Below are positions 9,973 to 18,674 of a stretch of 62,522 bases of DNA, piece after piece; the stretch's first letter is position 1; each line of letters opens with the position of its first letter. The DNA is from Komagataeibacter melomenusus (GTDB taxonomy: Bacteria > Pseudomonadota > Alphaproteobacteria > Acetobacterales > Acetobacteraceae), in assembly GCF_013155395.1 (NCBI RefSeq), contig NZ_JABJWC010000020.1, positions 1 to 62,522 of the forward strand, given 5' to 3'. The notes beneath the pieces are model-generated. The model did no database searches. It was given only the letters and a program-made list of their open reading frames with translations, and was not told the origin of the DNA. Position numbers and translations under genes: made by a program.

Positions 9973-10082
9973 GCGTGCCGGGCCGGGGCAGGCCCCACGG
10001 GCACGTAACAGGCATGGACCCGGTCCATCTTATCGCGATATTCCCTGCTGTTCCGCCAGCGGCCAGCTTATGCCACCCGCAT

Positions 10083-10099
10083 GGCCTAGCGGCTAGGCC
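10083..10099. other. Perfect inverted repeat between cvpA and the HisE-like gene
   Basis: GGCCTAG-CGG-CTAGGCC followed by AAAAAA on the plus strand. On the minus strand the T-run precedes the hairpin, so it is not a standard terminator for the HisE-like gene. It lies about 110 bases upstream of cvpA and could be an operator or a processed hairpin; the function is unknown. Confidence 0.5.
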
Positions 10100-10147
10100 A
10101 AAAAACGGTTCGTTGCGATTTCATGCACGCGTGGGGTGGCGGGGCGT

Positions 10148-10555
10148 TCAGGGCAGCTTGGTGGTGCGGATCTTCCATGCTCGCCTGCGCGCGCGGGTGG
10201 GGGTGGAGGTGCGCTCGGCCGCGTTGAGGGCCAGCAGCAGGTTGCCCATGCGGGTGCGGCGGTCGATCTCGGTCCAGACATCCTCGGGGTCGATACCGGC
10301 TGCTGCCCAGACCTGCAGCAGGTGGGTCAGCACATCGGCGCTGTGTGCCACCAGGCCCGCGTGGTCTTCGGTCATGAGGTCCATCACGCATTGCTCGGCG
10401 GCACAGGTAAAGGCGCGCGCGCCGTGACGCGTGGCGCGGTTGCCCTGGCCCGCAGGTGGCGCGGCCCTGCGCAGCCGCGCCAGCAGGCGACCGAGCGCGT
10501 GCTCGGCGTCCGGCGTATGGGCGGGGCTGGAGGGCGTGTGGCGGGGGCGAAACAT
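10148..10555 (-). CDS. HisE-like protein with altered catalytic motif
   Basis: A 135-residue protein. Its second half resembles phosphoribosyl-ATP pyrophosphatase (HisE, all-alpha NTP-PPase fold): SADVLTHLLQVWAAAGIDPE followed by DVWTEIDRR corresponds to the (E)A(S)DLxYHLLVLLxxxGl..V...L.RR region of HisE. The upstream helix that should read KvgEEgvE reads FTCAAEQCVMD, so the Lys and most metal-binding Glu residues are missing. It may be a regulatory or degenerate paralogue. The start is uncertain (GTG at 10594 also possible, neither has a clear ribosome site). It follows metH on the same strand after about 70 bases. Confidence 0.6.
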   Translation of the reverse strand: MFRPRHTPSSPAHTPDAEHALGRLLARLRRAAPPAGQGNRATRHGARAFTCAAEQCVMDLMTEDHAGLVAHSADVLTHLLQVWAAAGIDPEDVWTEIDRRTRMGNLLLALNAAERTSTPTRARRRAWKIRTTKLP

Positions 10556-10624
10556 AATGCAATGATGGGCATCATTTTCCGCACCGGTCAACACGTCCCG
10601 CAGGGTGGCGGGACGGCGCTTTTG

Positions 10625-13600
10625 TCAGATCGAGAAATACTTCGCGTGCGGGTTGAAAATGACCAGCGCGGAGGTGGACTGCTCGGGGTGGAGCTGGAAG
10701 CCATCGGTCAGCGAAACCCCGATCTTTTGTGCATCGAGCAGTTTCAGGATCGGCTCCTGCTCCTCCAGCCGGGGGCAGGCGGGGTAGCCAAACGAGTAGC
10801 GCGAGCCGCGATAGCCCTGCTGGAGCAGCTTGGCCATGTCGCGGTCATCCTCGGCGGCGAAGCCCATCTCGGCGCGGATGCGCTTGTGGGTATATTCCGC
10901 CATGGCCTCCGCCATCTCGACCGACAGGCCATGCAGATAGAGGTAATCCTTGTAGCGGTCCGCCTCGAACCATTCCCGCGCGCGGTCTGAGGCATCCTGC
11001 CCCACGGTCACCACCTGCAGGCCGATCACGTCGCGCTGGGCATCGTCGATATCGCGCACGAAGTCGGCAATGCAGGCGCCATCCGCGCGGGGCTGGCGGG
11101 GCAGGGTGAAGCGGGCGGCCTCGGTGGTGCCGTCCTCGCCAAACAGCACGAGGTCGTTGCCCTCGCCTGCTGCCTTCCAGTAGCCGTAGCTGGCCTTGGG
11201 GTGCAAAATATTCTGCTCGGCGCACAGGGCCAGCATGTGGCGCAGCACCGGGCGCAGTTCCTTGCGCGCCCAGACCATGAAGTCATCAAGCGAGCGACCC
11301 TGTTTGCGGAAGCCCCACTGGAACTGGTACAGCGAGCGCTCATTGAGGAACGGCAGCACCGCCTCCGGTGTGGCTTCAAGCACGCGCGGGCCCCAGAACG
11401 GCGGGGTCAGCACGGGTTCATCCGCCGTCAGCTTCTCGCGCCGGGCGCGGGCGGCGGCGATATCCACCGGGCCGAAGCCCCGGGTCTCGGCGGCCTCGAT
11501 GTCCTGCGTGCGGTTGGCGCGCGTGGCCTTGCCCGCGCGGCGGGACTGGATGGCGGCAAGATAGGTGTCGAATTCGCCCTGCGCCACCTTGTCCATCAGT
11601 GAGAGGCCATCGAACGCATCACGCGCATAGGCCACGCGGCCGCCTTCGCCGTAAGCTGCGGTGCAGTCCTCTTCCACGTAGTTGCGCGTCAGCGCGGCAC
11701 CGCCGAGCATGACCGGCACGTCCACGCCCTGGCGGTTCATTTCCTCAAGGTTTTCACGCATGATGACGGTGGACTTGACCAGCAGCCCCGACATGCCAAT
11801 CGCATCGGCCTTGTGCTCGCGGGCGGCTGCAATCATGTCGGCCACCGGCACCTTGATACCGAGGTTGATGACCCGGTAGCCGTTATTGGTCAGGATGATG
11901 TCGACAAGGTTCTTGCCGATGTCATGCACGTCGCCCTTCACGGTGGCCAGCACCATGGTGCCACGCGCCTGGCCCTCGGTGCGCTCCATGTGGGGTTCCA
12001 ACCACGCCACGGCGGCCTTCATCGTCTCGGCGGATTGCAGCACGAAGGGGAGCTGCATCTTGCCTGCGCCAAACAGTTCGCCCACCACCTTCATGCCATC
12101 GAGCAGCACGGTGTTGATGATGTCGAGCGGGGCCATGTCGCGCATGGCTTCCGCCAGGTCGTCTTCCAGCCCCTTGCGGTCGCCATCGACAATGCGGTCC
12201 TTGAGCCGCTCGGGCGCGGTCTCGGCGCGGGATTTCTTTACCGCGTCGGCGGCCTTGCGGTCGGCGAAGATTTCCAGCATGCGCTGCAGCGGGTCATAGC
12301 CCTCGGCGCGGCGGTCGAAGATCAGGTCCTCGGCCACCTTCACTTCCTCTGCCGCGATCAGGTGCAGCGGGCGGATTTTCGACACATGCACGATCGCCGC
12401 CGTCATGCCCGCGCGCACCGCGTGGTCAAGGAATACCGAGTTCAGCACCGCGCGGGCTGCCGGGTTGAGGCCAAACGAGATGTTCGACAGCCCCAGCACG
12501 ATCTGGATATCGGGGAAGCGCTCGCGGATCAGGCGGATGCCCTCCAACGTCCATTCACCCAGCTTGCGGTCATCTTCCGTGCCGGTGCCGATGGTGAACG
12601 TGAGCGGGTCGATCATCAGGTCGGATTGCGGCAGGCCGTGCCTGTCACACGCGAACTCGACCAGACGGGTGGCAATGCGCAGCTTGTCTTCCGCTGTCTT
12701 GGCCATGCCCACTTCATCAATGGTCAGGGCGATGACGGAGGCGCCGAACTTGCGCGCGAGCAGCATGCGCTCGTTGGCAATCGCTTCCCCATCCTCGAAG
12801 TTGATGGAGTTGATGATGGGCTTGCCGCCATGCAGCTTCAGCGCAGCCTCGATCACCGGGGTCTCGGTGGAATCAATGACCAGCGGCGCGTTGACCGAGG
12901 AGGTGAAGCGGGTGACGACCGCGTTCATCTCGCGCATTTCGTCACGGCCGACGAAGGCGGTGCAGATGTCGAGTGCGTTCGAGCCTTCGGCCACCTGCTC
13001 GCGGCCCAAAGCCACGCAGCCATCCCAGTCGCCTGCTTCCTGCAACTGCCGCCACTTCTTGGAGCCGTTGGCGTTGCAGCGCTCGCCGATCGAGAAATAG
13101 CTGTTCTCCTGGCGCAGCGGCACCTGTGAATACAGGCTGGCGACCGAGGGAATCCACACCGGCCTGCGCGGCACGGGGGCAGGGCGGATGCGGCCCGTGC
13201 CCTCGGCGCGCTTACGCAGCATCTGGTCAAGGGCCTGCGTGTGCGGTGTGGACGTGCCGCAGCAGCCGCCAATCAGGTTCAGGCCGTCCTCGGTAATGAA
13301 GCGGTCCACCCAGCTTGCCATCTCGGCAGGGGTGAGGGGGTAATGCGTGGTGCCGTTGACCAGTTCGGGCAGGCCCGCATTGGGCTGGACCGAGATCAGG
13401 CCGGGCCAGTTCTCGCTCAGCCAGCGCACGTGCTCGGCCATTTCCTGTGGGCCGGTGGCGCAGTTCAGGCCCATCAGCGGCACGTCGAGTGCGTTGATGA
13501 CCGTAGCCGCCGCAGCAATGTCGGGGCCTACGAGCAGCGTGCCCGTGGTCTCGACCGTAACCTGCACGAAGATGGGGGTATCCACGCCCATCTCGGCGCG

Positions 13601-14134
13601 CGCGATCTTGGCTGCGTTGACGGCGGCCTTGATCTGCAGCGTGTCCTGGCACGTCTCGATGAGGAAGCAGTCAACGTCGCCCTCGATCAGGCCACGGCAC
13701 TGCTCGGTCAGGCCCGCTTCAAGCGTGTCGTAGTCGATATTGCCCAGCGAGGGCAGCTTGGTGCCCGGCCCGATGGAGCCGACCACATAGCGGTGGCGGC
13801 CATCGGCAAAGGTCTCGGCGGCTTCACGCGCCAGGTGGCCTGCGGTGCGGTTGATCTCGCGCGTGCGGTCGGCCAGCCCGAATTCGGCCAGCGTTATGGG
13901 CGAGCCGCCAAAGCTGTTGGTCTCCACCATGTCGGCCCCGGCCTCGAAGTAGCCACGGTGGATTTCACGCACCAGTTCGGGGCGCGAGAGGTTCAGGATC
14001 TCGGTGCAGTTTTCCTGCCCCCAGTAATCGCGCTCGACCTCGAGGTCCAGAAGCTGTACGCGCGAGCCCATGCCGCCGTCACACAGCAGGACCTGGTCGC
14101 GGAGGGCATCGAGAAGGTGGGGGCGAGTGGTCAT
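10625..14134 (-). CDS. metH: Cobalamin-dependent methionine synthase
   Basis: A 1169-residue modular enzyme that transfers a methyl group from methyltetrahydrofolate to homocysteine through B12. The N-terminal homocysteine domain starts LRDQVLLCDGGMGSRVQ and ends with the zinc-binding GGCCGTSTPHT (about residue 290). The pterin domain includes FSIGERCNANGSKKW. The B12 module contains DVHDIGKNLVDIILTNNGY, with the DxHxxG base-off ligand. The C-terminal activation (SAM-binding) domain includes KASYGYWKAAGEGND and ends in YPACPRLEEQ and HPEQSTSALV. Full length. AGGA lies 6 bases upstream of the ATG. The leader of about 190 bases shows no riboswitch I can recognise. Confidence 0.97.
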   Translation of the reverse strand: MTTRPHLLDALRDQVLLCDGGMGSRVQLLDLEVERDYWGQENCTEILNLSRPELVREIHRGYFEAGADMVETNSFGGSPITLAEFGLADRTREINRTAGHLAREAAETFADGRHRYVVGSIGPGTKLPSLGNIDYDTLEAGLTEQCRGLIEGDVDCFLIETCQDTLQIKAAVNAAKIARAEMGVDTPIFVQVTVETTGTLLVGPDIAAAATVINALDVPLMGLNCATGPQEMAEHVRWLSENWPGLISVQPNAGLPELVNGTTHYPLTPAEMASWVDRFITEDGLNLIGGCCGTSTPHTQALDQMLRKRAEGTGRIRPAPVPRRPVWIPSVASLYSQVPLRQENSYFSIGERCNANGSKKWRQLQEAGDWDGCVALGREQVAEGSNALDICTAFVGRDEMREMNAVVTRFTSSVNAPLVIDSTETPVIEAALKLHGGKPIINSINFEDGEAIANERMLLARKFGASVIALTIDEVGMAKTAEDKLRIATRLVEFACDRHGLPQSDLMIDPLTFTIGTGTEDDRKLGEWTLEGIRLIRERFPDIQIVLGLSNISFGLNPAARAVLNSVFLDHAVRAGMTAAIVHVSKIRPLHLIAAEEVKVAEDLIFDRRAEGYDPLQRMLEIFADRKAADAVKKSRAETAPERLKDRIVDGDRKGLEDDLAEAMRDMAPLDIINTVLLDGMKVVGELFGAGKMQLPFVLQSAETMKAAVAWLEPHMERTEGQARGTMVLATVKGDVHDIGKNLVDIILTNNGYRVINLGIKVPVADMIAAAREHKADAIGMSGLLVKSTVIMRENLEEMNRQGVDVPVMLGGAALTRNYVEEDCTAAYGEGGRVAYARDAFDGLSLMDKVAQGEFDTYLAAIQSRRAGKATRANRTQDIEAAETRGFGPVDIAAARARREKLTADEPVLTPPFWGPRVLEATPEAVLPFLNERSLYQFQWGFRKQGRSLDDFMVWARKELRPVLRHMLALCAEQNILHPKASYGYWKAAGEGNDLVLFGEDGTTEAARFTLPRQPRADGACIADFVRDIDDAQRDVIGLQVVTVGQDASDRAREWFEADRYKDYLYLHGLSVEMAEAMAEYTHKRIRAEMGFAAEDDRDMAKLLQQGYRGSRYSFGYPACPRLEEQEPILKLLDAQKIGVSLTDGFQLHPEQSTSALVIFNPHAKYFSI

Positions 14135-14335
14135 GGTTATCCTGAAATCCTGGTAGATGCCGGGCAGAAGCCTGTGCTTGCCGCGGTTTTCCAGCGCGGT
14201 CTGTCCGGGCCGGGCTTGTCATATGGATCGGTCTGGTGCCTTTTATTCCCCGAACTTTCCGCCGGTGTCCAGCATCATTGCCGCAAATGGAAGAACACCA
14301 CGGACCCGGAGTGATGAGAAGTGGAGAACGCCACA

Positions 14336-14695
14336 ATGGCAGATGGGCGCATCGTGCTGGAATTCCTGCCAGCCGGCATGCCGGCTTCCCCCCGCGCCGA
14401 TACGCTGCTGGTGGTGGGCGCGGGCACGCCGCCCGGGCCTGCGGCAGGCTGGGCCGGCATTGTGGTGGCGCGGCCCGGTGCTATGGCTTTTACGCATCAG
14501 GCGGGCTGCCAGTGCTGCCTGCCGCGTGGCAACCTTGCGGGGCTGCTCGGCGATATTTTTCGCCAGCGTGCCACTGGCGGCCTGAAATGGTTCACCCATG
14601 TCGCCGTGCTGCCCCCGCCGGGGCAGGAAGCCGCATGGCGGGCCAGCGTGGCGGGCGATGTTCTGGCGCAGGCGCGTTTTTGCATCAAAAACTGA
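14336..14695 (+). CDS. Small protein with an orphan CobW-like CxCC motif
   Basis: A protein of about 119 residues, read from the second ATG of the frame (the first is at 14321). The central segment AGCQCCLPRGNLAGLLGDIF matches the CxCC-R-x-L metal motif of CobW/COG0523 GTPases (GCICCxxRxDLxxxL), followed by a hydrophobic strand, WFTHVAVLPP, like the FDxVVIE strand of that family. No Walker A, switch or GTP-specificity motif is present, so it cannot be a GTPase on its own. It diverges from metH, a cobalamin and zinc enzyme, which makes a metal-related role tempting but unproven. Alternative: chance similarity in a lineage-specific protein. Confidence 0.6.
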   Translation: MADGRIVLEFLPAGMPASPRADTLLVVGAGTPPGPAAGWAGIVVARPGAMAFTHQAGCQCCLPRGNLAGLLGDIFRQRATGGLKWFTHVAVLPPPGQEAAWRASVAGDVLAQARFCIKN

Positions 14696-14739
14696 TGACG
14701 GACAGATAAAATCGGGTCCGGGATCGTGGAGTAATCAGG

Positions 14740-16341
14740 GTGGCACAATTAGAAAATCGGCAATTTCTAAAAAGGTCTTTGATTTTATTTGCCATATTCA
14801 TGGCCTTTTCGCTGCCGCTCATCAATGCCGACATCTATTATCAGGATGATCTGGGCCATAGTCTGGGCAACCCCAAGTCATGGCTGCATGATGGCCGCCC
14901 GCTGGCCTACGGGCTGATGTGCCTTCTGGGGCCGCTCTGGCCTGTTGACAGCGGCCCGTGGCCGCAGGTGCTGGGGCTTTTCATGGTTGCCCTGACAATA
15001 GGGAAGCTGGGCCAGAACCTTAACATCAGGACAATGCCCTTTGTCCTGTCCTTTGCCTTCCTGATATGCCAGCCGTTTTACCTCGAAAACCTGTCATATC
15101 GCTACGACAGCTTTTTCATGTCCCTTTCCATCTGTTTTGCCTTGATGCCCTTCATCACCCCGAACACGCAGGGCCTGATGTCACGCAAGACCCTGCGTGA
15201 TGCTGCATGCCTGTTTCTTCTGATGAATGCATATCAGGCTGCGATCAATATATTCTTCTGCTTTTCGTTTATTGAAGCGGGCCTGATGATAGGGAAGCGT
15301 CGCAACAGTGCGATTGTTTACACTATATTATGCAGGCTCATGACATTTGTTCTCGCTTATGGCGTCTATAAGGTAGAGGAATTACTTTTCGTAAATGTCA
15401 ATGAATATGCGCAATTGCATGCAGCCATCATCAGGTCCCCGGCCCAGTTCCATGACAGTCTGCTTGTATTACTGGGTAAACTGAAGGAATGCTTCTGGGG
15501 CGGCGTTTATGAATCCCTGCTCGTGGCGTTCATCGCCGTGGCCCTTGTCATCGGCATGCGCCGCAGCATGGCGGGGGCAGGCAGCAGGCGCGCGGCACTG
15601 GGCAATGCGGCCATGGCCGGGCTATGCGCGCTATGTATCCTGTCATGCTTTTTCGGGTTGCAGATCCTGCTGCGCTATCCGGTTCTGGCGCCACGGACCT
15701 TCATCGGCTTTGGGGGAATCCTGACGGCGGCGTCGCTTGTCGTGCTCGCGGGGCGGGATTTCCGCACGTTTACGGACAAGGTCTGCTTCGTGCTTGTCGG
15801 CTTCCTGCTGTGCCAGGGCATTTTCCAGGCGGCGAGCTATGCCAATGCCATCCGTGCCCAGACCGAACTGAGGGAGCACCTGGCCGAGCAGGTCATCGAG
15901 GACATATCGGACCTGACACGGCATGCCGTCAGGCCAGAACCCAACATCGCGCATAAATACTGGCTGTGGGGCACGATCGGCCATGAACCGCTCGCCCCTC
16001 TCGCGAAGCGGGCGTACACCTACTATCCCTCCCTCGATGACACGATCATGTCGGAAGCGTTCATAGACCGTTATACGGTTTCGCCCATTTTCATGTATGA
16101 CATCATGCGCAGGGACAACCTGCCCGACAGTGTCGATTTCCTGCCATGGAGACTGTGGGAGTACAAGACCCGGTACAGATCATCGCCAGCCTGGCAGAAG
16201 ATCGAGCAGGCGATTCACCAGTGTTCCTTTGATGGCATGAAGGAACACGCCGATTTCAATACATATAAAATCGGGCGCTACATCATAACCGATTACACCA
16301 GGTCCTGTTCACGCGGCGCCGTCATCACGACGGAGATGTAA
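14740..16341 (+). CDS. GtrII-like membrane glycosyltransferase
   Basis: A 533-residue polytopic membrane protein with about ten hydrophobic segments. Features typical of the Glucos_trans_II (GtrII) family are visible: IYYQDDLGHSLGNPKSW early, where the acidic DD is conserved, then LHDGRPLAYG, and LSYRYDSFFMSLSI. Such proteins transfer a sugar from undecaprenyl phosphate to a periplasmic acceptor. GTG start with GGAG about 8 bases upstream. The first 900 bases are clearly richer in A+T than the following genes, suggesting acquisition. It precedes the secretion and glycosyltransferase cluster on the same strand; 101 bases separate it from the ABC gene. A GtrB-like partner is encoded at 33065-34033. 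Confidence 0.8.
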   Translation: MAQLENRQFLKRSLILFAIFMAFSLPLINADIYYQDDLGHSLGNPKSWLHDGRPLAYGLMCLLGPLWPVDSGPWPQVLGLFMVALTIGKLGQNLNIRTMPFVLSFAFLICQPFYLENLSYRYDSFFMSLSICFALMPFITPNTQGLMSRKTLRDAACLFLLMNAYQAAINIFFCFSFIEAGLMIGKRRNSAIVYTILCRLMTFVLAYGVYKVEELLFVNVNEYAQLHAAIIRSPAQFHDSLLVLLGKLKECFWGGVYESLLVAFIAVALVIGMRRSMAGAGSRRAALGNAAMAGLCALCILSCFFGLQILLRYPVLAPRTFIGFGGILTAASLVVLAGRDFRTFTDKVCFVLVGFLLCQGIFQAASYANAIRAQTELREHLAEQVIEDISDLTRHAVRPEPNIAHKYWLWGTIGHEPLAPLAKRAYTYYPSLDDTIMSEAFIDRYTVSPIFMYDIMRRDNLPDSVDFLPWRLWEYKTRYRSSPAWQKIEQAIHQCSFDGMKEHADFNTYKIGRYIITDYTRSCSRGAVITTEM

Positions 16342-16442
16342 TGCCTCCCGGCTGCACGCCCGGAGGGCGTTAAGGAACTCTTTGCTTTCTGTCCCTACCT
16401 TGCCCGGATCAGTGGACAGAGCGTGTAACGCAAAGGGGAGCC

Positions 16443-18674
16443 GTGGCCCATCCAGACCAAGCAGGCGGCTCCGCCGGGGAGCACACACCGCCACGGCGCG
16501 CGCCGGAACTGATCCGCCTGCAGGCGGTGCTGCGCGCGGCGCGCTTTCATGGCATCGACCTCGACGTGCGTGATTTTGCCGGGGAGGCGGGCGAGCGTGT
16601 CCCCTCCATTCCCGCCCTGGCGCGCTGGGTGGAGGAAAATGGCGGCACGGCAAGGGGCATGCGCCTGCAATGGCGCGACCTCGTACGCCTGCGTGACGTG
16701 CCGCCGATCGTGCTCATGTTTGCCGATGGCTCGGCGGGGCTCATGGTCGGCGCGGATGAAGCGGGCGGTGTGGTCTGGCTGGCCGATCCCTTCGCCAGCC
16801 CCGGGGCAGACCCGGTCGCGGTCGACGCCCTGCGGCTTGAAGCGGTCTGGACGGGCGACGTGCTGCTGGTGCGCGGGCAGCGTGACGGCACGCGCCCCGA
16901 GCCGCCGGTCGATTTTGCATGGCTGCGCCACCTCGTGCTGGGCGAGCGTAGGCTGCTGCGCGATGTGGTGCTGTCTTCCATGGTGATCAGCGTGCTGGCC
17001 ATCTTCCCGCCGCTCATCGTCATGCAGGTGATCGACCGGGTGGTGAACTTCCACTCCATGGCCACGCTGGTCTCGCTCACCGGGCTGGTCGTGGTCATGG
17101 CGGTGTATGAAATCCTGCTCACCCATGCGCGGCGCGAGATCACGCTGGTGCTCACCACGCGGCTCGATACGCGCATCTCGCTGGCGGTGTTCGACCGGCT
17201 TCTGGCCCTGCCGCTGGAGTTTTTCGAGCGCGAGCAGGCGGGCAACATCATTGGCCGCATCAGCGCCATCTACAAGGTGCGGCAGTTCATGACCGGCAAG
17301 CTGCTGAACACCTTTCTCGACCTGTTCACCCTGGTGGTGGTGCTGCCCTTCCTGTTCTGGCTCAGCGCCGCGCTGGCATGGATGACCGTGGTGGGGGCCG
17401 CGCTGATCGGCGTCATCATCCTGCTGGCCATGCCCACCGTGGGGCGGCTGCTCAACCGGCAGCTCCGCGCCGAGATGGCGCGCAGCGCCGCGCTGTATGA
17501 AACGGTGGCCGGCATCCGCACCGTCAAGACACTGGCGCTCGAGCCGGTGCGCCGCGAGGTGTGGGATGAAAAAACGGCTGATGTCGTCACCGCCTCGCTC
17601 GATGCCGGGCGCATGAGCAACTGGGTGGGCACGGCGGTCATGCCGGTCGACCTGTTCATCAATCGCGGCATCATCCTCATCGGGGCGTACATGGCCATTA
17701 CCTCCACCACATCGGGCATGGAGGCGGGCGCGCTCATGGCGTTCATGATGCTGGGCGGCCGCGTGGCCTCGCCGCTGGTGGGCATGGCCCGGCTGATCGA
17801 TGACTTCAACGAGGTGCGTGCCGCCCTGGCCGAGACCGGCTCGGTCCTCAACCGCCCGACCGAGACCCGCGCGCTCACCACCGGCCTGCGCCCGCCGCTG
17901 CATGGGGCGCTGTCGTTTTCCAACGTGTGCTTCACCTATCCCGGCGCGTCAGCCCCCGCACTTGATGACATCACCTTCAGCGTGCCCGCGGGTACCATGC
18001 TGGGGCTGGTGGGGCGCAGTGGCTCGGGCAAGTCCACCATCACGCGCCTGCTGCAGGGGGTAAGCCGCAGCTATACCGGCCACCTGCGGCTTGATGGCAT
18101 CGACCTGCGCGAGATCAACCTGACCTATCTGCGCCGCTCCTGTGGCGTGGTGTTGCAGGACAACTTCCTGTTCCGCGGCACCATCCGCGACAACATCATC
18201 GCCGGCCGGCCGGGCCTCACGCTCGAGGACGTGGTGCGCGCCGCCCGCCTTGCCGGCGCCGAGGAGTTCATCGAGCGCATGCCCGCGGGCTTCGATACCT
18301 GGATCGAGGAAGGATCAACCAACATCTCGGGCGGCCAGCGCCAGCGCCTCGCCATTGCGCGCGCGGTGATTTCCGATCCCAGGCTCATGATCCTTGATGA
18401 AGCCACCTCCGCGCTCGACCCCGAGAGCGAGGCGGTGGTCAACGCCAACCTGCGCCATCTCGCGCGCGGGCGCACCATGGTCATCGTGTCGCACCGGCTG
18501 GCCTCGCTGGTGGAATGTCACCAGATCTGCGTGCTCGACCATGGGCATGTGGTCGATATCGGCACGCATGCCGAACTGCTGGGGCGCTGCACCATCTATC
18601 GCACGCTGTGGATGCAGCAGAACAACCTGGCTGAAACCGGATCGCTTGCCGCCATGCAGGGAGACGCGGCATGA
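16443..18674 (+). CDS. Type I secretion ABC transporter (HlyB-like)
   Basis: A 743-residue fused permease-ATPase. Residues about 20-150 form a C39-like domain (VPSIPALARWVEENG, PPIVLMFADGSAGLM) that lacks the catalytic Cys, as in HlyB, so it should recognise rather than cleave the substrate. Residues about 170-440 hold six membrane spans. The ATPase has Walker A GRSGSGKST, signature SGGQRQR, Walker B LMILDEATS and a switch His in VSHR. GTG start after AAAGGGGAGCC. Its TGA overlaps the HlyD ATG. No TolC-type outer-membrane gene is present in the window, so a channel must come from elsewhere. Confidence 0.92.
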   Translation: MAHPDQAGGSAGEHTPPRRAPELIRLQAVLRAARFHGIDLDVRDFAGEAGERVPSIPALARWVEENGGTARGMRLQWRDLVRLRDVPPIVLMFADGSAGLMVGADEAGGVVWLADPFASPGADPVAVDALRLEAVWTGDVLLVRGQRDGTRPEPPVDFAWLRHLVLGERRLLRDVVLSSMVISVLAIFPPLIVMQVIDRVVNFHSMATLVSLTGLVVVMAVYEILLTHARREITLVLTTRLDTRISLAVFDRLLALPLEFFEREQAGNIIGRISAIYKVRQFMTGKLLNTFLDLFTLVVVLPFLFWLSAALAWMTVVGAALIGVIILLAMPTVGRLLNRQLRAEMARSAALYETVAGIRTVKTLALEPVRREVWDEKTADVVTASLDAGRMSNWVGTAVMPVDLFINRGIILIGAYMAITSTTSGMEAGALMAFMMLGGRVASPLVGMARLIDDFNEVRAALAETGSVLNRPTETRALTTGLRPPLHGALSFSNVCFTYPGASAPALDDITFSVPAGTMLGLVGRSGSGKSTITRLLQGVSRSYTGHLRLDGIDLREINLTYLRRSCGVVLQDNFLFRGTIRDNIIAGRPGLTLEDVVRAARLAGAEEFIERMPAGFDTWIEEGSTNISGGQRQRLAIARAVISDPRLMILDEATSALDPESEAVVNANLRHLARGRTMVIVSHRLASLVECHQICVLDHGHVVDIGTHAELLGRCTIYRTLWMQQNNLAETGSLAAMQGDAA

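Noticed and set aside
14135-14320. Possible SAM, SAH or cobalamin riboswitch in the metH leader
   Set aside because: I looked for the SAM-II, SAH and B12-box consensus features. A few short matches (such as GGCAAGC) occur, but the required pairing pattern is absent. An Rfam search would settle it.
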